Shown: piece by piece, positions 8,701 through 16,341 of the stretch
Layout of the letters: each line of letters starts with the position of its first letter
How positions within the stretch are numbered: position 1 is the first letter of the stretch
Assembly: GCF_000379925.1 (NCBI RefSeq)
Contig: NZ_KB904241.1
Location: forward strand, 1-36,412
From: Porphyromonas levii DSM 23370
GTDB taxonomy: Bacteria; Bacteroidota; Bacteroidia; Bacteroidales; Porphyromonadaceae
Reading direction: 5' to 3'
Length of the DNA: 36,412 bases
The notes under the pieces: generated by a model
Database searches by the model: none
The model's input: the letters and a program-made list of their open reading frames with translations, nothing else
Told to the model about the DNA's origin: nothing
Position numbers and translations under genes: made by a program

Positions 8701-8982
8701 TTATTTCTTTGAGTTATGCTTGATATAGAGGAAGAGAATGATAGTCAAGAAGAACCATGCCGTAAGGATAAGCGCATAGGTAAAGTTGACTTTCACGTCA
8801 TACAGCACACTCATGAGCGACACTCCTACCACGGAGGTCACCACAGCGTATACACACGCAAACAGCAACTGTTTACATGTCAAATCTCTAAAGAATGACC
8901 GTTTGGGTTTTGTTTTTGACGAGTCTTTTGTTGTCGTATTACTATTCATTGCCGAAGTTATTTTCTTTACGTACGCATACAC
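8701..8982 (-). CDS. Small two-helix membrane protein of unknown function
   Basis: The frame encodes up to 93 residues: a polar, lysine-rich N-terminus, then two hydrophobic segments at about 39-61 and 68-87 joined by a short loop, ending in KHNSKK. That is a plausible small integral membrane protein. An internal ATG at 8949 would give 82 residues and may be the true start. A good -7 box (9003-9010) lies directly upstream on the minus strand, supporting a real gene. It converges on the restriction-modification operon. I do not recognise a family. An accessory role to the restriction system is possible but unsupported. Confidence 0.5.
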   Translation of the reverse strand: MYAYVKKITSAMNSNTTTKDSSKTKPKRSFFRDLTCKQLLFACVYAVVTSVVGVSLMSVLYDVKVNFTYALILTAWFFLTIILFLYIKHNSKK

Positions 8983-9002
8983 ACTTAGATTCCCTAGGAC
9001 AG

Positions 9003-9010
9003 CAAAGATA
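9003..9010 (-). promoter_or_regulatory. -7 box TATCTTTG for the small membrane protein gene
   Basis: On the minus strand the sequence reads TATCTTTG, a full match to TAnnTTTG, about 20 nt before the first possible start (8982) and 53 nt before the second (8949). The -33 region is T-rich but has no clear TTG. Confidence 0.5.
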
Positions 9011-9579
9011 GATATTATTATTGAAAAAAACTAGAGGGGGCTTCCCCGCAATTTGGGTGGAGGGAATAATACTTTTGCACCGATAGTCCTGTAAAAGTCG
9101 AGGAGAGAAGATGCGGAAATACGATTAAAAAAAGGGCAAAATTGGGACAGCGAATGGGAGAACGCTACGATTTCATTTGCAGACGATTACGGCATGTGCC
9201 TACAACGGGATGGGATAGCGGAGGGACAACGATGGGACACAATATAAGAAGTATAAGAATTAAAGAAAAAAGAACTCCCCCTAACCCCCTCACGGGGGAA
9301 AAGTATTTTCCCAAAAACAATAAAGCCAAAGCTCGTCGACTATAGACCATCCGGAGGTCACACAGTCCCCTCCCCCCAGTTGCGCGCCACCCCCTCCCCG
9401 AAAAGCATGGTTGCACCAACAGCGACAGGTGAGGGTATTGGCACAAAGGGCTGCATAAGAAGATTGGTTTTAGATATTGGTGCAGCCGAATATAAGGCTA
9501 CGATACAGGGGCTGAAAAGGTCTCTTATCTTATTCCATTGCTCATGCGTATCTCATACGTAACACTCACGCAAAAATGG
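9011..9579. other. Intergenic stretch without a convincing gene
   Basis: About 570 bp. It holds a possible plus-strand -7 box TACTTTTG (9070-9077), repeated GGGA-rich segments (9142-9240), and a C5/G5 hairpin near 9280-9292 that, read on the minus strand, runs into a T-rich tract. Frames present are short and low-complexity and show no family features. A small RNA from the 9070 promoter is possible but nothing here proves it. Confidence 0.4.
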
Positions 9580-9587
9580 TATCTTTG
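9580..9587 (+). promoter_or_regulatory. -7 box TATCTTTG of the tgt operon
   Basis: TATCTTTG ends only 7 nt before the ATG at 9595, so transcription is expected to start at or within a few bases of the start codon. This favours 9595 over the earlier in-frame ATG at 9538, which would lie upstream of the promoter. Confidence 0.55.
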
Positions 9588-9594
9588 CTCACTT

Positions 9595-10725
9595 ATGAGA
9601 TTTGAGATAGAACATAGCGACGCACGGTCGTCGGCAAGAGCTGGAGTATTGCACACGCCACATGGTGAGGTGCATACGCCAATATTTATGCCTGTAGGCA
9701 CGGTAGGCACAGTTAAGGCGGTACACGCCCACGAGCTGAGGGAAGACATCAAGGCGGAGATTATCCTTGGCAATACGTACCACCTCTACCTTCGCCCGGG
9801 CACAGAGATTATCAAGGGGGCTGGTGGGATACAGAAGTTCAATAGCTGGAATGGTCCAATGCTCACCGATAGTGGAGGCTTTCAGGTCTTCTCCCTTGCG
9901 CATCGCCGCAAGATTACTGAGGAGGGAGCGGAGTTTCAGAGCCATATTGATGGCTCTAGGCACCTCTTCACCCCTGAGCGCGTTATGGATATCCAGAGAG
10001 AGATAGGGGCGGATATTATCATGGCGTTTGACGAATGCCCTCCAGGAGACTGCGACAGACAGTATGCGAGGACGTCGCTCGACCTCACGATGCGTTGGCT
10101 CAAGCGGTGCCAGAACCGCCTTGCAGAGACCGAGCCACTCTATGGCTATCCACAGAGCCTATTCCCTATCGTGCAAGGCGCAGGCTTTGCAGACCTCAGG
10201 CGAGAGGCTGCAGAGAGGGTAGCCGAACTAGGGGCGGACGGCAATGCCATCGGCGGACTCAGTGTTGGCGAACCTCCCGAAGTCATGTATGAGATGATAG
10301 AGGTGGTCAATGAGGTATTACCCAAAGACAAGCCTAGGTACCTAATGGGCGTGGGCACTCCTGCCAATATCCTTGAGGGGATAGAGAGAGGGGTAGACAT
10401 GTTCGACTGCATCATGCCCACCCGCAACGGTCGTAATGGTCAGCTCTTTACTTGGCAGGGCACAATGAATATGCGCAACGAGAAGTGGAAAGACGATCAT
10501 ACACCACTTGACCCCGAGGGCACAAGTTTTGTAGATCATGCCTATACCAAGGCGTATCTCCGGCACCTCATCCGCTCAGAAGAGATTCTGGGACTACAGA
10601 TAGCGAGTATCCACAACCTCGCCTTTTACCTTGAGCTCGTTCGCCAAGCTAGGCAACACATCATAGCTGGCGACTATACCGAGTGGAAGGCGGGCGTACT
10701 ACCACAGCTACAGCAGAGACGATAA
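9595..10725 (+). CDS. tgt: Queuine tRNA-ribosyltransferase (tRNA-guanine transglycosylase)
   Basis: The 376-residue enzyme exchanges guanine-34 of GUN-anticodon tRNAs for a queuosine precursor. Visible marks are TDSGGFQVFS (91-100, with the general acid/base Asp92), the AFDECPP block, GGLSVGE, and FDCIMPTRNGRNGQLF, which carries the nucleophilic Asp. The start at 9595 matches the family N-terminus and sits right behind the promoter. Oddly, the zinc site that normally reads C-x-C-x2-C near the C-terminus is replaced here by DPEGTSFVDHAY, while the later His in ASIHNL is kept. It is the first of four closely spaced genes (tgt, lptG, priA, phosphatase). Confidence 0.93.
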   Translation: MRFEIEHSDARSSARAGVLHTPHGEVHTPIFMPVGTVGTVKAVHAHELREDIKAEIILGNTYHLYLRPGTEIIKGAGGIQKFNSWNGPMLTDSGGFQVFSLAHRRKITEEGAEFQSHIDGSRHLFTPERVMDIQREIGADIIMAFDECPPGDCDRQYARTSLDLTMRWLKRCQNRLAETEPLYGYPQSLFPIVQGAGFADLRREAAERVAELGADGNAIGGLSVGEPPEVMYEMIEVVNEVLPKDKPRYLMGVGTPANILEGIERGVDMFDCIMPTRNGRNGQLFTWQGTMNMRNEKWKDDHTPLDPEGTSFVDHAYTKAYLRHLIRSEEILGLQIASIHNLAFYLELVRQARQHIIAGDYTEWKAGVLPQLQQRR

Positions 10726-10731
10726 GAGGTT

Positions 10732-11838
10732 ATGAGGCTCAGGGACAAGATTTACCATAAGCTAGGCATTACGAGGATAGACAAGTACATCATCAAGCGC
10801 TTCCTCAGCACGTTTGTATTCTCCTTATTGCTTATTCTCCTGATTATCGTAGTCATTGATATCCAGGAGAAGATGGAGGAGTTTATGAATCCAGCTCTCC
10901 CCCTCAGCCGTATCCTCGAGTACTATGTGGCTCTAGTTCCTTACTTTGCCAACCTCCTAGCACCGCTCTTTATCTTCATTGCGGTGGTCTTCTTCACGAG
11001 TAAGCTAGCAGCACGCTCCGAGATTATTGCCATGCAAGCAGCGGGGATGAGCTTCAAACGCATCCTACGCCCCTATATGATTTCGGCAGCTATCATTGCC
11101 GTTATTGCCTTTGTATTCAGCGGATGGATTATCCCTAGGCTTAACGTGACGAGGATTAGCTTCACCAATACCTACGTGCAGAATCAAAAGGTAGAGGTCG
11201 ACGAGAACATACAAGCTGCCGTAGCTCCTGGCGAGATTGTCTACTTTAGTACTTTCGACTCCAGAGAGAATATGGGGTACAACTTCTCGCTACAGAAGTT
11301 TGTGGATAATACGCTCGTGAGCCAACTCACTGCGCCACGCATCAGTTACGATAGTCTGCACCACTGGACAGTCTATGACTATCAGATTCGCACCTTTGAG
11401 GGACTCAAAGAGCACAACGAATACGGTGCACAGCTCGATACGCTCCTTATCCTCACCCCTGCCGATCTCCTTATCTCAAGAGAAGATGGCGAACAGCTAA
11501 CCAATACAGAACTCTCCACCTACATAGCACAGCAAAAGAATCGTGGTGTGGGCAATATACAGGCGTTTCAGGTAGAGTATTATAGACGATATGCCTCCAT
11601 AATGGCAGCATTCATTCTCACCATCATTGGCGTCTCACTCTCAGCACGAAAGGTCAAAGGTGGACTAGGCTTCAATATGGCGATAGGTCTATTTCTCGCC
11701 TTTGCCTATATCCTACTCTTTACCATCTCGAGTGCTTATGCCATTAGTGGCGCCCTCACACCTCTGGTAGCGGCTTGGCTCCCCAACCTCATCTACACCC
11801 CTATCGCCTTTGCCCTTTACCTCAAGGCTCCGAGATAA
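10732..11838 (+). CDS. lptG: LPS export permease of the LptF/LptG family
   Basis: The 368-residue protein has three N-terminal membrane segments (about 24-44, 60-92, 108-135), a periplasmic beta-rich domain of some 150 residues, and three C-terminal membrane segments, the layout of the YjgP/YjgQ family. These permeases pair with the LptB ATPase to extract lipopolysaccharide from the inner membrane. The cytoplasmic loop SEIIAMQAAGMSFKRIL is the family's conserved coupling region. It starts 6 nt after tgt behind a GAGG ribosome site, and priA follows 2 nt after its stop. Its ATPase partner lptB is in the same window on the other strand (25323-26093). Confidence 0.88.
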   Translation: MRLRDKIYHKLGITRIDKYIIKRFLSTFVFSLLLILLIIVVIDIQEKMEEFMNPALPLSRILEYYVALVPYFANLLAPLFIFIAVVFFTSKLAARSEIIAMQAAGMSFKRILRPYMISAAIIAVIAFVFSGWIIPRLNVTRISFTNTYVQNQKVEVDENIQAAVAPGEIVYFSTFDSRENMGYNFSLQKFVDNTLVSQLTAPRISYDSLHHWTVYDYQIRTFEGLKEHNEYGAQLDTLLILTPADLLISREDGEQLTNTELSTYIAQQKNRGVGNIQAFQVEYYRRYASIMAAFILTIIGVSLSARKVKGGLGFNMAIGLFLAFAYILLFTISSAYAISGALTPLVAAWLPNLIYTPIAFALYLKAPR

Positions 11839-11840
11839 AG

Positions 11841-14045
11841 ATGGACTACTATCTCTATCTCAATGTGCTGATGCCTCTACCTCTGTCGCAGCCAGTATAT
11901 ACCTACCGGCTCGAGGTAGAAGATCTGGGGGTCCCTCAGCTCGTAGGCAAGCTCGTGACCGTGCCTTTTGGTCCGAAGAAGAGCTACACCGGCGTAGTAC
12001 TAGGGCAAAGTAGAGAAGCCCCAGAGCCTGGGCGGCGCCTAAAAGAGGTTATCAAGGTACTCCCTTATCCCCCTATCCCCTCAGCCATTCTCGAGCTTTG
12101 GCAATGGGCTGCACAGTACTACATGTGTAGCCTAGGGGATATTTTGGTGGCAGCTGTACAGATAGGCTTTCGCCCCGATGGCACCCAAGAGGAGCGCACC
12201 ACTAAGGCAGCATTAACCCTAAAAGGTTGGCTCCCCTCCAAGAAGTTCGTTAGCGAAGAGCGCTTCCAAGCACATCTCCTCAGTAGCCAAAGAGGGAGCA
12301 CGGCAGTGACTAGAGCACTCCACTTCATACTCACCCACTACAAGGAGGGAGACAGGGCACCGATGAGCATCAAGGAAATCGGTGAGTGGCTAGAGGTCTC
12401 AGCCTCTGTCGTAGGCAAGCTCCGCAAGATAGGAGCACTTGAGGAGCGTGAACTCCTTGCCACCGAGGTGCGAGAGGATGCTCTACTCCCCACCAAAAGA
12501 GCTGGCGACACGCTATCGCCTCTAGTACGGGTGGGCGGGAATAATATTTTACTTCTACACGCCCCTGGAAGCCATACAGAGGCACGCATCCCTATCGATT
12601 ACCTACAGAGGGTGCTGACAAAGGGCGGACAGGCACTCCTACTCCTCCCAGATATTGTTGCGCTTAAAGCGGTATTACCTAAGTTGAAACTCTACTTCGG
12701 TGATAGGCTATTTGCCTACTCCTCTTCCTCCAGCGAGAAGGAGCGTCGCTCCTCTTGGCTCTCGGCTCTACAGGGAGAGAGCGGACTATACATAGGGCTA
12801 AGAGCCGCAGTATGGCTGCCTTTGGCACAGCTGAAAACCGTTGTAGTGGTAGATGAGGAAGACATTGGCTACCGACAGTTTGAGCCTGCACCCCGCTTTA
12901 CCGCTACCCATGTGGCACTGATGCTGGCGCACTTCACACATACCCAGACCTTGCTCATCTCCTCCACCCCCTCGGTAGAGAGCTATACCCAAGCACTACA
13001 GAAGCGCTATAGCTTTGTGGAAACGCCAAATAGCTCTAGGGAGATACGGCTACAGACAGTGTGGATGTCTAAAGCATTTGAGGAGAATAGGGTTCAGGCA
13101 CGAATGCTCTCTTTCGAACTGATGGGTGCCATCCGCGAGGCCATAGAGGAGCAAGGATTAGCACTCCTCCTCTATCAGCGCAAAGGCTTTGCCCGTAGGG
13201 CTACTTGCCCCAAGTGCGAAGCAGTCCCAAAGTGCCCCCAATGCCATACCACGCTAAGGTATATGGAGCAATCCAAGATGCTGGTGTGTGGGGTCTGCGG
13301 TCACTACCAACCTCTGCCTACCCACTGTCCTGAGTGCGGTGCGAGTGGGATGCAGCTCGAGGGCACTGGGATCGAACGCCTAAGGAGAGCGATGGAGGAG
13401 TTCTACCCAGGCATAGTGATAAAGCTTGAGGAGGAGATAGATAGACGGTCTCGCCTTCCACAGATAGTCCTATCCTCTAGGTTCGAGCCGCCACTAGCTC
13501 TCCTACAGGAGGCAACTACAGTGGGAATTGTACAGCTCGATCTCCTAGGCACGCTCCCCGACTACAGAGCCAATGAGCATACCTATCGCTTCCTCACTAA
13601 GTGTCGCGACGAAGCCCTCAAGCTCCAACGTATGGTCATTCAGCACTTCGCCGAAGAGCCCAATGCACTCACCGCCTTTGTGCGTGGCAATTACCAAGAA
13701 ATGCTCGACCACGAACTCGAGGAGCGACACCTGGTGCAGTTCCCTCCCTTCTCGCGCCACATCGATGTCTATTTCGAGAGCGCTGCACAAGCCGAAGCCT
13801 TCGCCCTCGCAGGGAGAGCCATAGAGCTACTTCGGCAGGTATTACCTCAGGCAACCATCTTTGGTCCAGCCCCTATGCCTTTGCACAAAAAGCAAACCTC
13901 TGTAGGCTATAAGGTAACACTCTTTGTCCTGCTCACGCTCCCCTCCTCGAGCGTGCGCCAACTCCTGCACGCTACACTCGACCCTCTACTCGCAGAGTAT
14001 AGAGGGCCTAAGATGTATATGTATTACGATGTAGATCCATTATAA
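11841..14045 (+). CDS. priA: PriA-like primosomal protein N' with degenerate helicase motifs
   Basis: A start at 11841 gives 734 residues, beginning with a recognisable PriA DNA-binding domain (FGPKKSYTGVV). All eight zinc cysteines are present in four pairs: 456/459, 465/468, 483/486 and 496/499. The helicase core has decayed: where PriA has a GxTGSGKT Walker A, this reads LHAPGSHTE (239-247); DEEH is DEED (338-341); GTRSA is GLRAA (319-323); the GTQM-KGHDF block is absent around 545-558; and QVAGRAGR is replaced by KCRDEALKL (587-595). ATP-driven unwinding is therefore unlikely, whereas fork binding and replisome loading may persist, as proposed for actinobacterial PriA. There is no frameshift or internal stop. 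Confidence 0.88.
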   Translation: MDYYLYLNVLMPLPLSQPVYTYRLEVEDLGVPQLVGKLVTVPFGPKKSYTGVVLGQSREAPEPGRRLKEVIKVLPYPPIPSAILELWQWAAQYYMCSLGDILVAAVQIGFRPDGTQEERTTKAALTLKGWLPSKKFVSEERFQAHLLSSQRGSTAVTRALHFILTHYKEGDRAPMSIKEIGEWLEVSASVVGKLRKIGALEERELLATEVREDALLPTKRAGDTLSPLVRVGGNNILLLHAPGSHTEARIPIDYLQRVLTKGGQALLLLPDIVALKAVLPKLKLYFGDRLFAYSSSSSEKERRSSWLSALQGESGLYIGLRAAVWLPLAQLKTVVVVDEEDIGYRQFEPAPRFTATHVALMLAHFTHTQTLLISSTPSVESYTQALQKRYSFVETPNSSREIRLQTVWMSKAFEENRVQARMLSFELMGAIREAIEEQGLALLLYQRKGFARRATCPKCEAVPKCPQCHTTLRYMEQSKMLVCGVCGHYQPLPTHCPECGASGMQLEGTGIERLRRAMEEFYPGIVIKLEEEIDRRSRLPQIVLSSRFEPPLALLQEATTVGIVQLDLLGTLPDYRANEHTYRFLTKCRDEALKLQRMVIQHFAEEPNALTAFVRGNYQEMLDHELEERHLVQFPPFSRHIDVYFESAAQAEAFALAGRAIELLRQVLPQATIFGPAPMPLHKKQTSVGYKVTLFVLLTLPSSSVRQLLHATLDPLLAEYRGPKMYMYYDVDPL

Positions 14046-14055
14046 CACAAGATAG

Positions 14056-14532
14056 ATGAAGAAGACTAAAATACTATTCGTTTGTCTAGGCAATATTTGC
14101 CGAAGCCCCTCTGCCGAAGGCATAGCGCTCCATATCATCAAGGAGCGGGGCTGGGAAGACTACTTTGAGATAGACTCCGCCGGTCTCCACAGCATGCATG
14201 CTGGAGAACTGCCCGACCCTCGCACGCGGAGGGCAGCACAAGAGCGAGGTTACGATCTCACTAGCCGTAGCCGTGAGATAGAGACAGAAGACTTCTATAC
14301 TTTTGACCTTATCGTGGCCATGGACGATGCCAATGCTACCGAACTCTACCACCGTGCACCAGGATTGGAGGAGAGCCGCAAGATAGTGAAGATGCGTGAG
14401 TATTTCCCTGAGGGTGAGATGCTCGACTATGTCCCCGATCCCTACTATGGCGGAGCTAGAGGGTTTGAGCTGGTGCTCGACCTACTCGAAGCATCGGTAG
14501 AAAATCTACTACGCCAACAGCTACAAAAGTGA
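14056..14532 (+). CDS. Low molecular weight protein tyrosine phosphatase
   Basis: The 158-residue protein opens with FVCLGNICRSPSAEG, the C-x5-R phosphate loop with nucleophile Cys10 and Arg16, and ends with VPDPYYGG, which carries the general-acid Asp. Length and motifs are complete for the family. In bacteria these enzymes often counteract tyrosine kinases that control polysaccharide synthesis. It lies 10 nt after priA and is probably the last gene of the tgt operon. Confidence 0.92.
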   Translation: MKKTKILFVCLGNICRSPSAEGIALHIIKERGWEDYFEIDSAGLHSMHAGELPDPRTRRAAQERGYDLTSRSREIETEDFYTFDLIVAMDDANATELYHRAPGLEESRKIVKMREYFPEGEMLDYVPDPYYGGARGFELVLDLLEASVENLLRQQLQK

Positions 14533-14544
14533 ACCACTTTATCC

Positions 14545-14577
14545 TTTTGGCTGTTTAAAAAGTAGGCGATATATTTA
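14545..14577 (+). promoter_or_regulatory. Probable tpx promoter
   Basis: TTTTG (14545-14549) and TATATTTA (14570-14577) are separated by 20 nt, the usual Bacteroidetes spacing of -33 and -7 elements. The -7 box deviates from TAnnTTTG only in the last base. The tpx ATG is 24 nt downstream. Confidence 0.45.
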
Positions 14578-14601
14578 TTAACGACAAAAGAAACAGACAT
14601 T

Positions 14602-15102
14602 ATGGCTAAAGTAACATTGGGTGGCAACCCGATTAATACAATGGGCGAGCTACCAAAGGTAGGTAGCGAGGCACCAGACTTCAAGATTGTACTCGGAGAC
14701 CTTTCAGAGAAGAAGCTCTCAGACTTCCGTGGTCAGCGCGTAGTCCTCAACATCTTCCCTAGCATCGACACAGGGGTATGCGCTCAGAGTGTACGCACAT
14801 TCAATAAGCGTGCATCAGAGGCTGAGAATACCGTAGTGCTTGGTATTTCTGAGGATCTTCCTTTCGCACTCTCTCGCTTCTGCGGTGCTGAGGGTATCGA
14901 TAAGGTCGTAACCGCTTCTCTCTTCCGCTGCGAGAAGTTCGGAGAGAACTACGGTGTAGAGATGATTGATGGACCGCTAGCTGGTCTGCAGGCTCGCTCT
15001 ATCGTAGTAGTAGACGAGGCTGGCAAGCTCATCTATACCCAGCTCGTACCTGAGATCGGAGAAGAGCCAAATTACGATGCAGCACTAGACGCACTCAAGT
15101 AA
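14602..15102 (+). CDS. tpx: Thiol peroxidase (atypical 2-Cys peroxiredoxin)
   Basis: The 166-residue protein has the peroxidatic cysteine in [10 protein letters not shown] and the resolving cysteine in [14 protein letters not shown], the pair that defines Tpx. It reduces hydrogen peroxide and alkyl hydroperoxides using thioredoxin. The length is normal and no signal peptide is present, so it acts in the cytoplasm. It is monocistronic, with its own promoter and a strong terminator. Confidence 0.94.
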   Translation: MAKVTLGGNPINTMGELPKVGSEAPDFKIVLGDLSEKKLSDFRGQRVVLNIFPSIDTGVCAQSVRTFNKRASEAENTVVLGISEDLPFALSRFCGAEGIDKVVTASLFRCEKFGENYGVEMIDGPLAGLQARSIVVVDEAGKLIYTQLVPEIGEEPNYDAALDALK

Positions 15103-15114
15103 TTGAGACAAACG

Positions 15115-15165
15115 AATAACCCCCTCTGTACACTGGCACAGCCAGAGCGGAGGGGGTTATTTTTT
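15115..15165 (+). terminator. Rho-independent terminator of tpx
   Basis: An 11-bp stem (15115-15125 with 15151-15161, AATAACCCCCT/AGGGGGTTATT) closes a loop that includes a smaller CTGG/CCAG stem and runs into six T residues (15160-15165). Confidence 0.85.
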
Positions 15166-15228
15166 ATCTATAAGCGGCTATTATGGTCGCTCTTTGGCAC
15201 AAAGCCCCTCCCATTATATCTTTTTTGG

Positions 15229-15236
15229 TAACTTTG
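15229..15236 (+). promoter_or_regulatory. -7 box TAACTTTG of pta-ackA
   Basis: TAACTTTG matches TAnnTTTG and lies 54 nt before the pta ATG at 15291. It argues against an earlier in-frame start at 15183, which lies upstream of it. No -33 TTG is seen at normal spacing. Confidence 0.5.
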
Positions 15237-15290
15237 TGGCACAACCATGAAATAATAGTAATACACACACATACTTACATCACTCAAATT

Positions 15291-16307
15291 ATGCAACTAC
15301 TTGAGAAGATCGTAGCTAGCGCCAAGGCCAATCAGCGCCGTATCGTGCTACCCGAAGGACTAGAGGAGCGTACACTCCGTGCTGCTGACCGCCTCATCGG
15401 CGAGGGTGTAGCAGAGATTATCCTAATTGGCAACCCCGAAGAAATAAAGGCTAAGGCTGCCGATCTAGGACTCATCCACATCGCCAAGGGCGCTACCCTA
15501 TTGTGCCCTAAGAGCAACCCTAAGAAAGCTGAGTATGCCAACATCCTCTTTGAGCTACGCAAAGCCAAGGGAATGACAATGGAAGAGGCTACTAAGCTAG
15601 CTGAGGATCCACTATACCTCGCAAGCCTTATGATGAAGGCTGGTGATGCAGATGGTGAGGTAGCTGGTGCACTCAATACTACCGGCAACGTACTCCGCCC
15701 TGCACTGCAGATCATCAAGACTGCGCCAGGTATCAAGGTCGTGAGCGGTGCATTTATCCTCATCACTAAGGCACACCAGTACGGACAGGATGGTATCATC
15801 GTGTGCGGTGACTGCGCTGTAATGCCAAGCCCAACAGCTGAGGAGCTAGCACAGATTGCGGTCTCTTCTGCAGGTACAGCTAAGGTACTCGCTGGTATAG
15901 AGAACCCTAAGGTAGCTATGCTCAGCTTCAGCACCAAGGGCAGTGCTAAGCACGAAAACGTAGACAAGGTAGTGGAGGCAACCAAGATAGCACAAGGCAT
16001 GGCACCCGAGCTAGACCTCGATGGCGAACTACAGCTCGATGCTGCACTAGACCCTAAGACTGGCGCTTCAAAGGCTCCAGGTAGCAAGGTAGCCGGTGCC
16101 GCTAACGTGCTTATCTTCCCAGACCTACAGGCAGGCAACATTGGCTACAAGATGGTACAGCGCCTAGGTGGTGCCGAGGCAATTGGTCCTATCCTACAGG
16201 GTATCGCTATGCCAGTCAATGACCTGAGCCGTGGTTGCTCTGTAGAGGATATCTACTACATGGTTGCCATCACCAGCAATCAGGCTACTGCAGCCCTCAA
16301 TAAGTAA
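15291..16307 (+). CDS. pta: Phosphate acetyltransferase
   Basis: The 338-residue enzyme starts MQLLEKIVASAKANQRR, the usual start of the short, single-domain Pta, and runs through the PTA_PTB domain, including NTTGNVLRPALQIIKT and the C-terminal SRGCSVEDIYYM. It interconverts acetyl-CoA and acetyl phosphate. Together with AckA, encoded 34 nt downstream, it makes acetate and ATP, the standard energy pathway of fermentative Bacteroidales. A frame reaching back to 15183 exists, but its extra 36 residues are low-complexity and precede the promoter. Codon use is the smooth, biased type seen in highly expressed genes here. Confidence 0.95.
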   Translation: MQLLEKIVASAKANQRRIVLPEGLEERTLRAADRLIGEGVAEIILIGNPEEIKAKAADLGLIHIAKGATLLCPKSNPKKAEYANILFELRKAKGMTMEEATKLAEDPLYLASLMMKAGDADGEVAGALNTTGNVLRPALQIIKTAPGIKVVSGAFILITKAHQYGQDGIIVCGDCAVMPSPTAEELAQIAVSSAGTAKVLAGIENPKVAMLSFSTKGSAKHENVDKVVEATKIAQGMAPELDLDGELQLDAALDPKTGASKAPGSKVAGAANVLIFPDLQAGNIGYKMVQRLGGAEAIGPILQGIAMPVNDLSRGCSVEDIYYMVAITSNQATAALNK

Positions 16308-16341
16308 TACCGATTAATCAATACTATACAACGTTATTTAT

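Noticed and set aside
9142-9345. 67-codon frame in the gap before tgt
   Set aside because: Built from repeated GGGA-rich DNA and a C/G hairpin; no hydrophobic core or family features.
15183-15290. N-terminal extension of Pta
   Set aside because: It begins upstream of the -7 box at 15229 and adds residues not found in the family.
15332-16141. 269-codon open frame antisense to pta
   Set aside because: Ser/Ala/Pro-rich shadow of a strongly biased, highly expressed gene; no start signals or family features.
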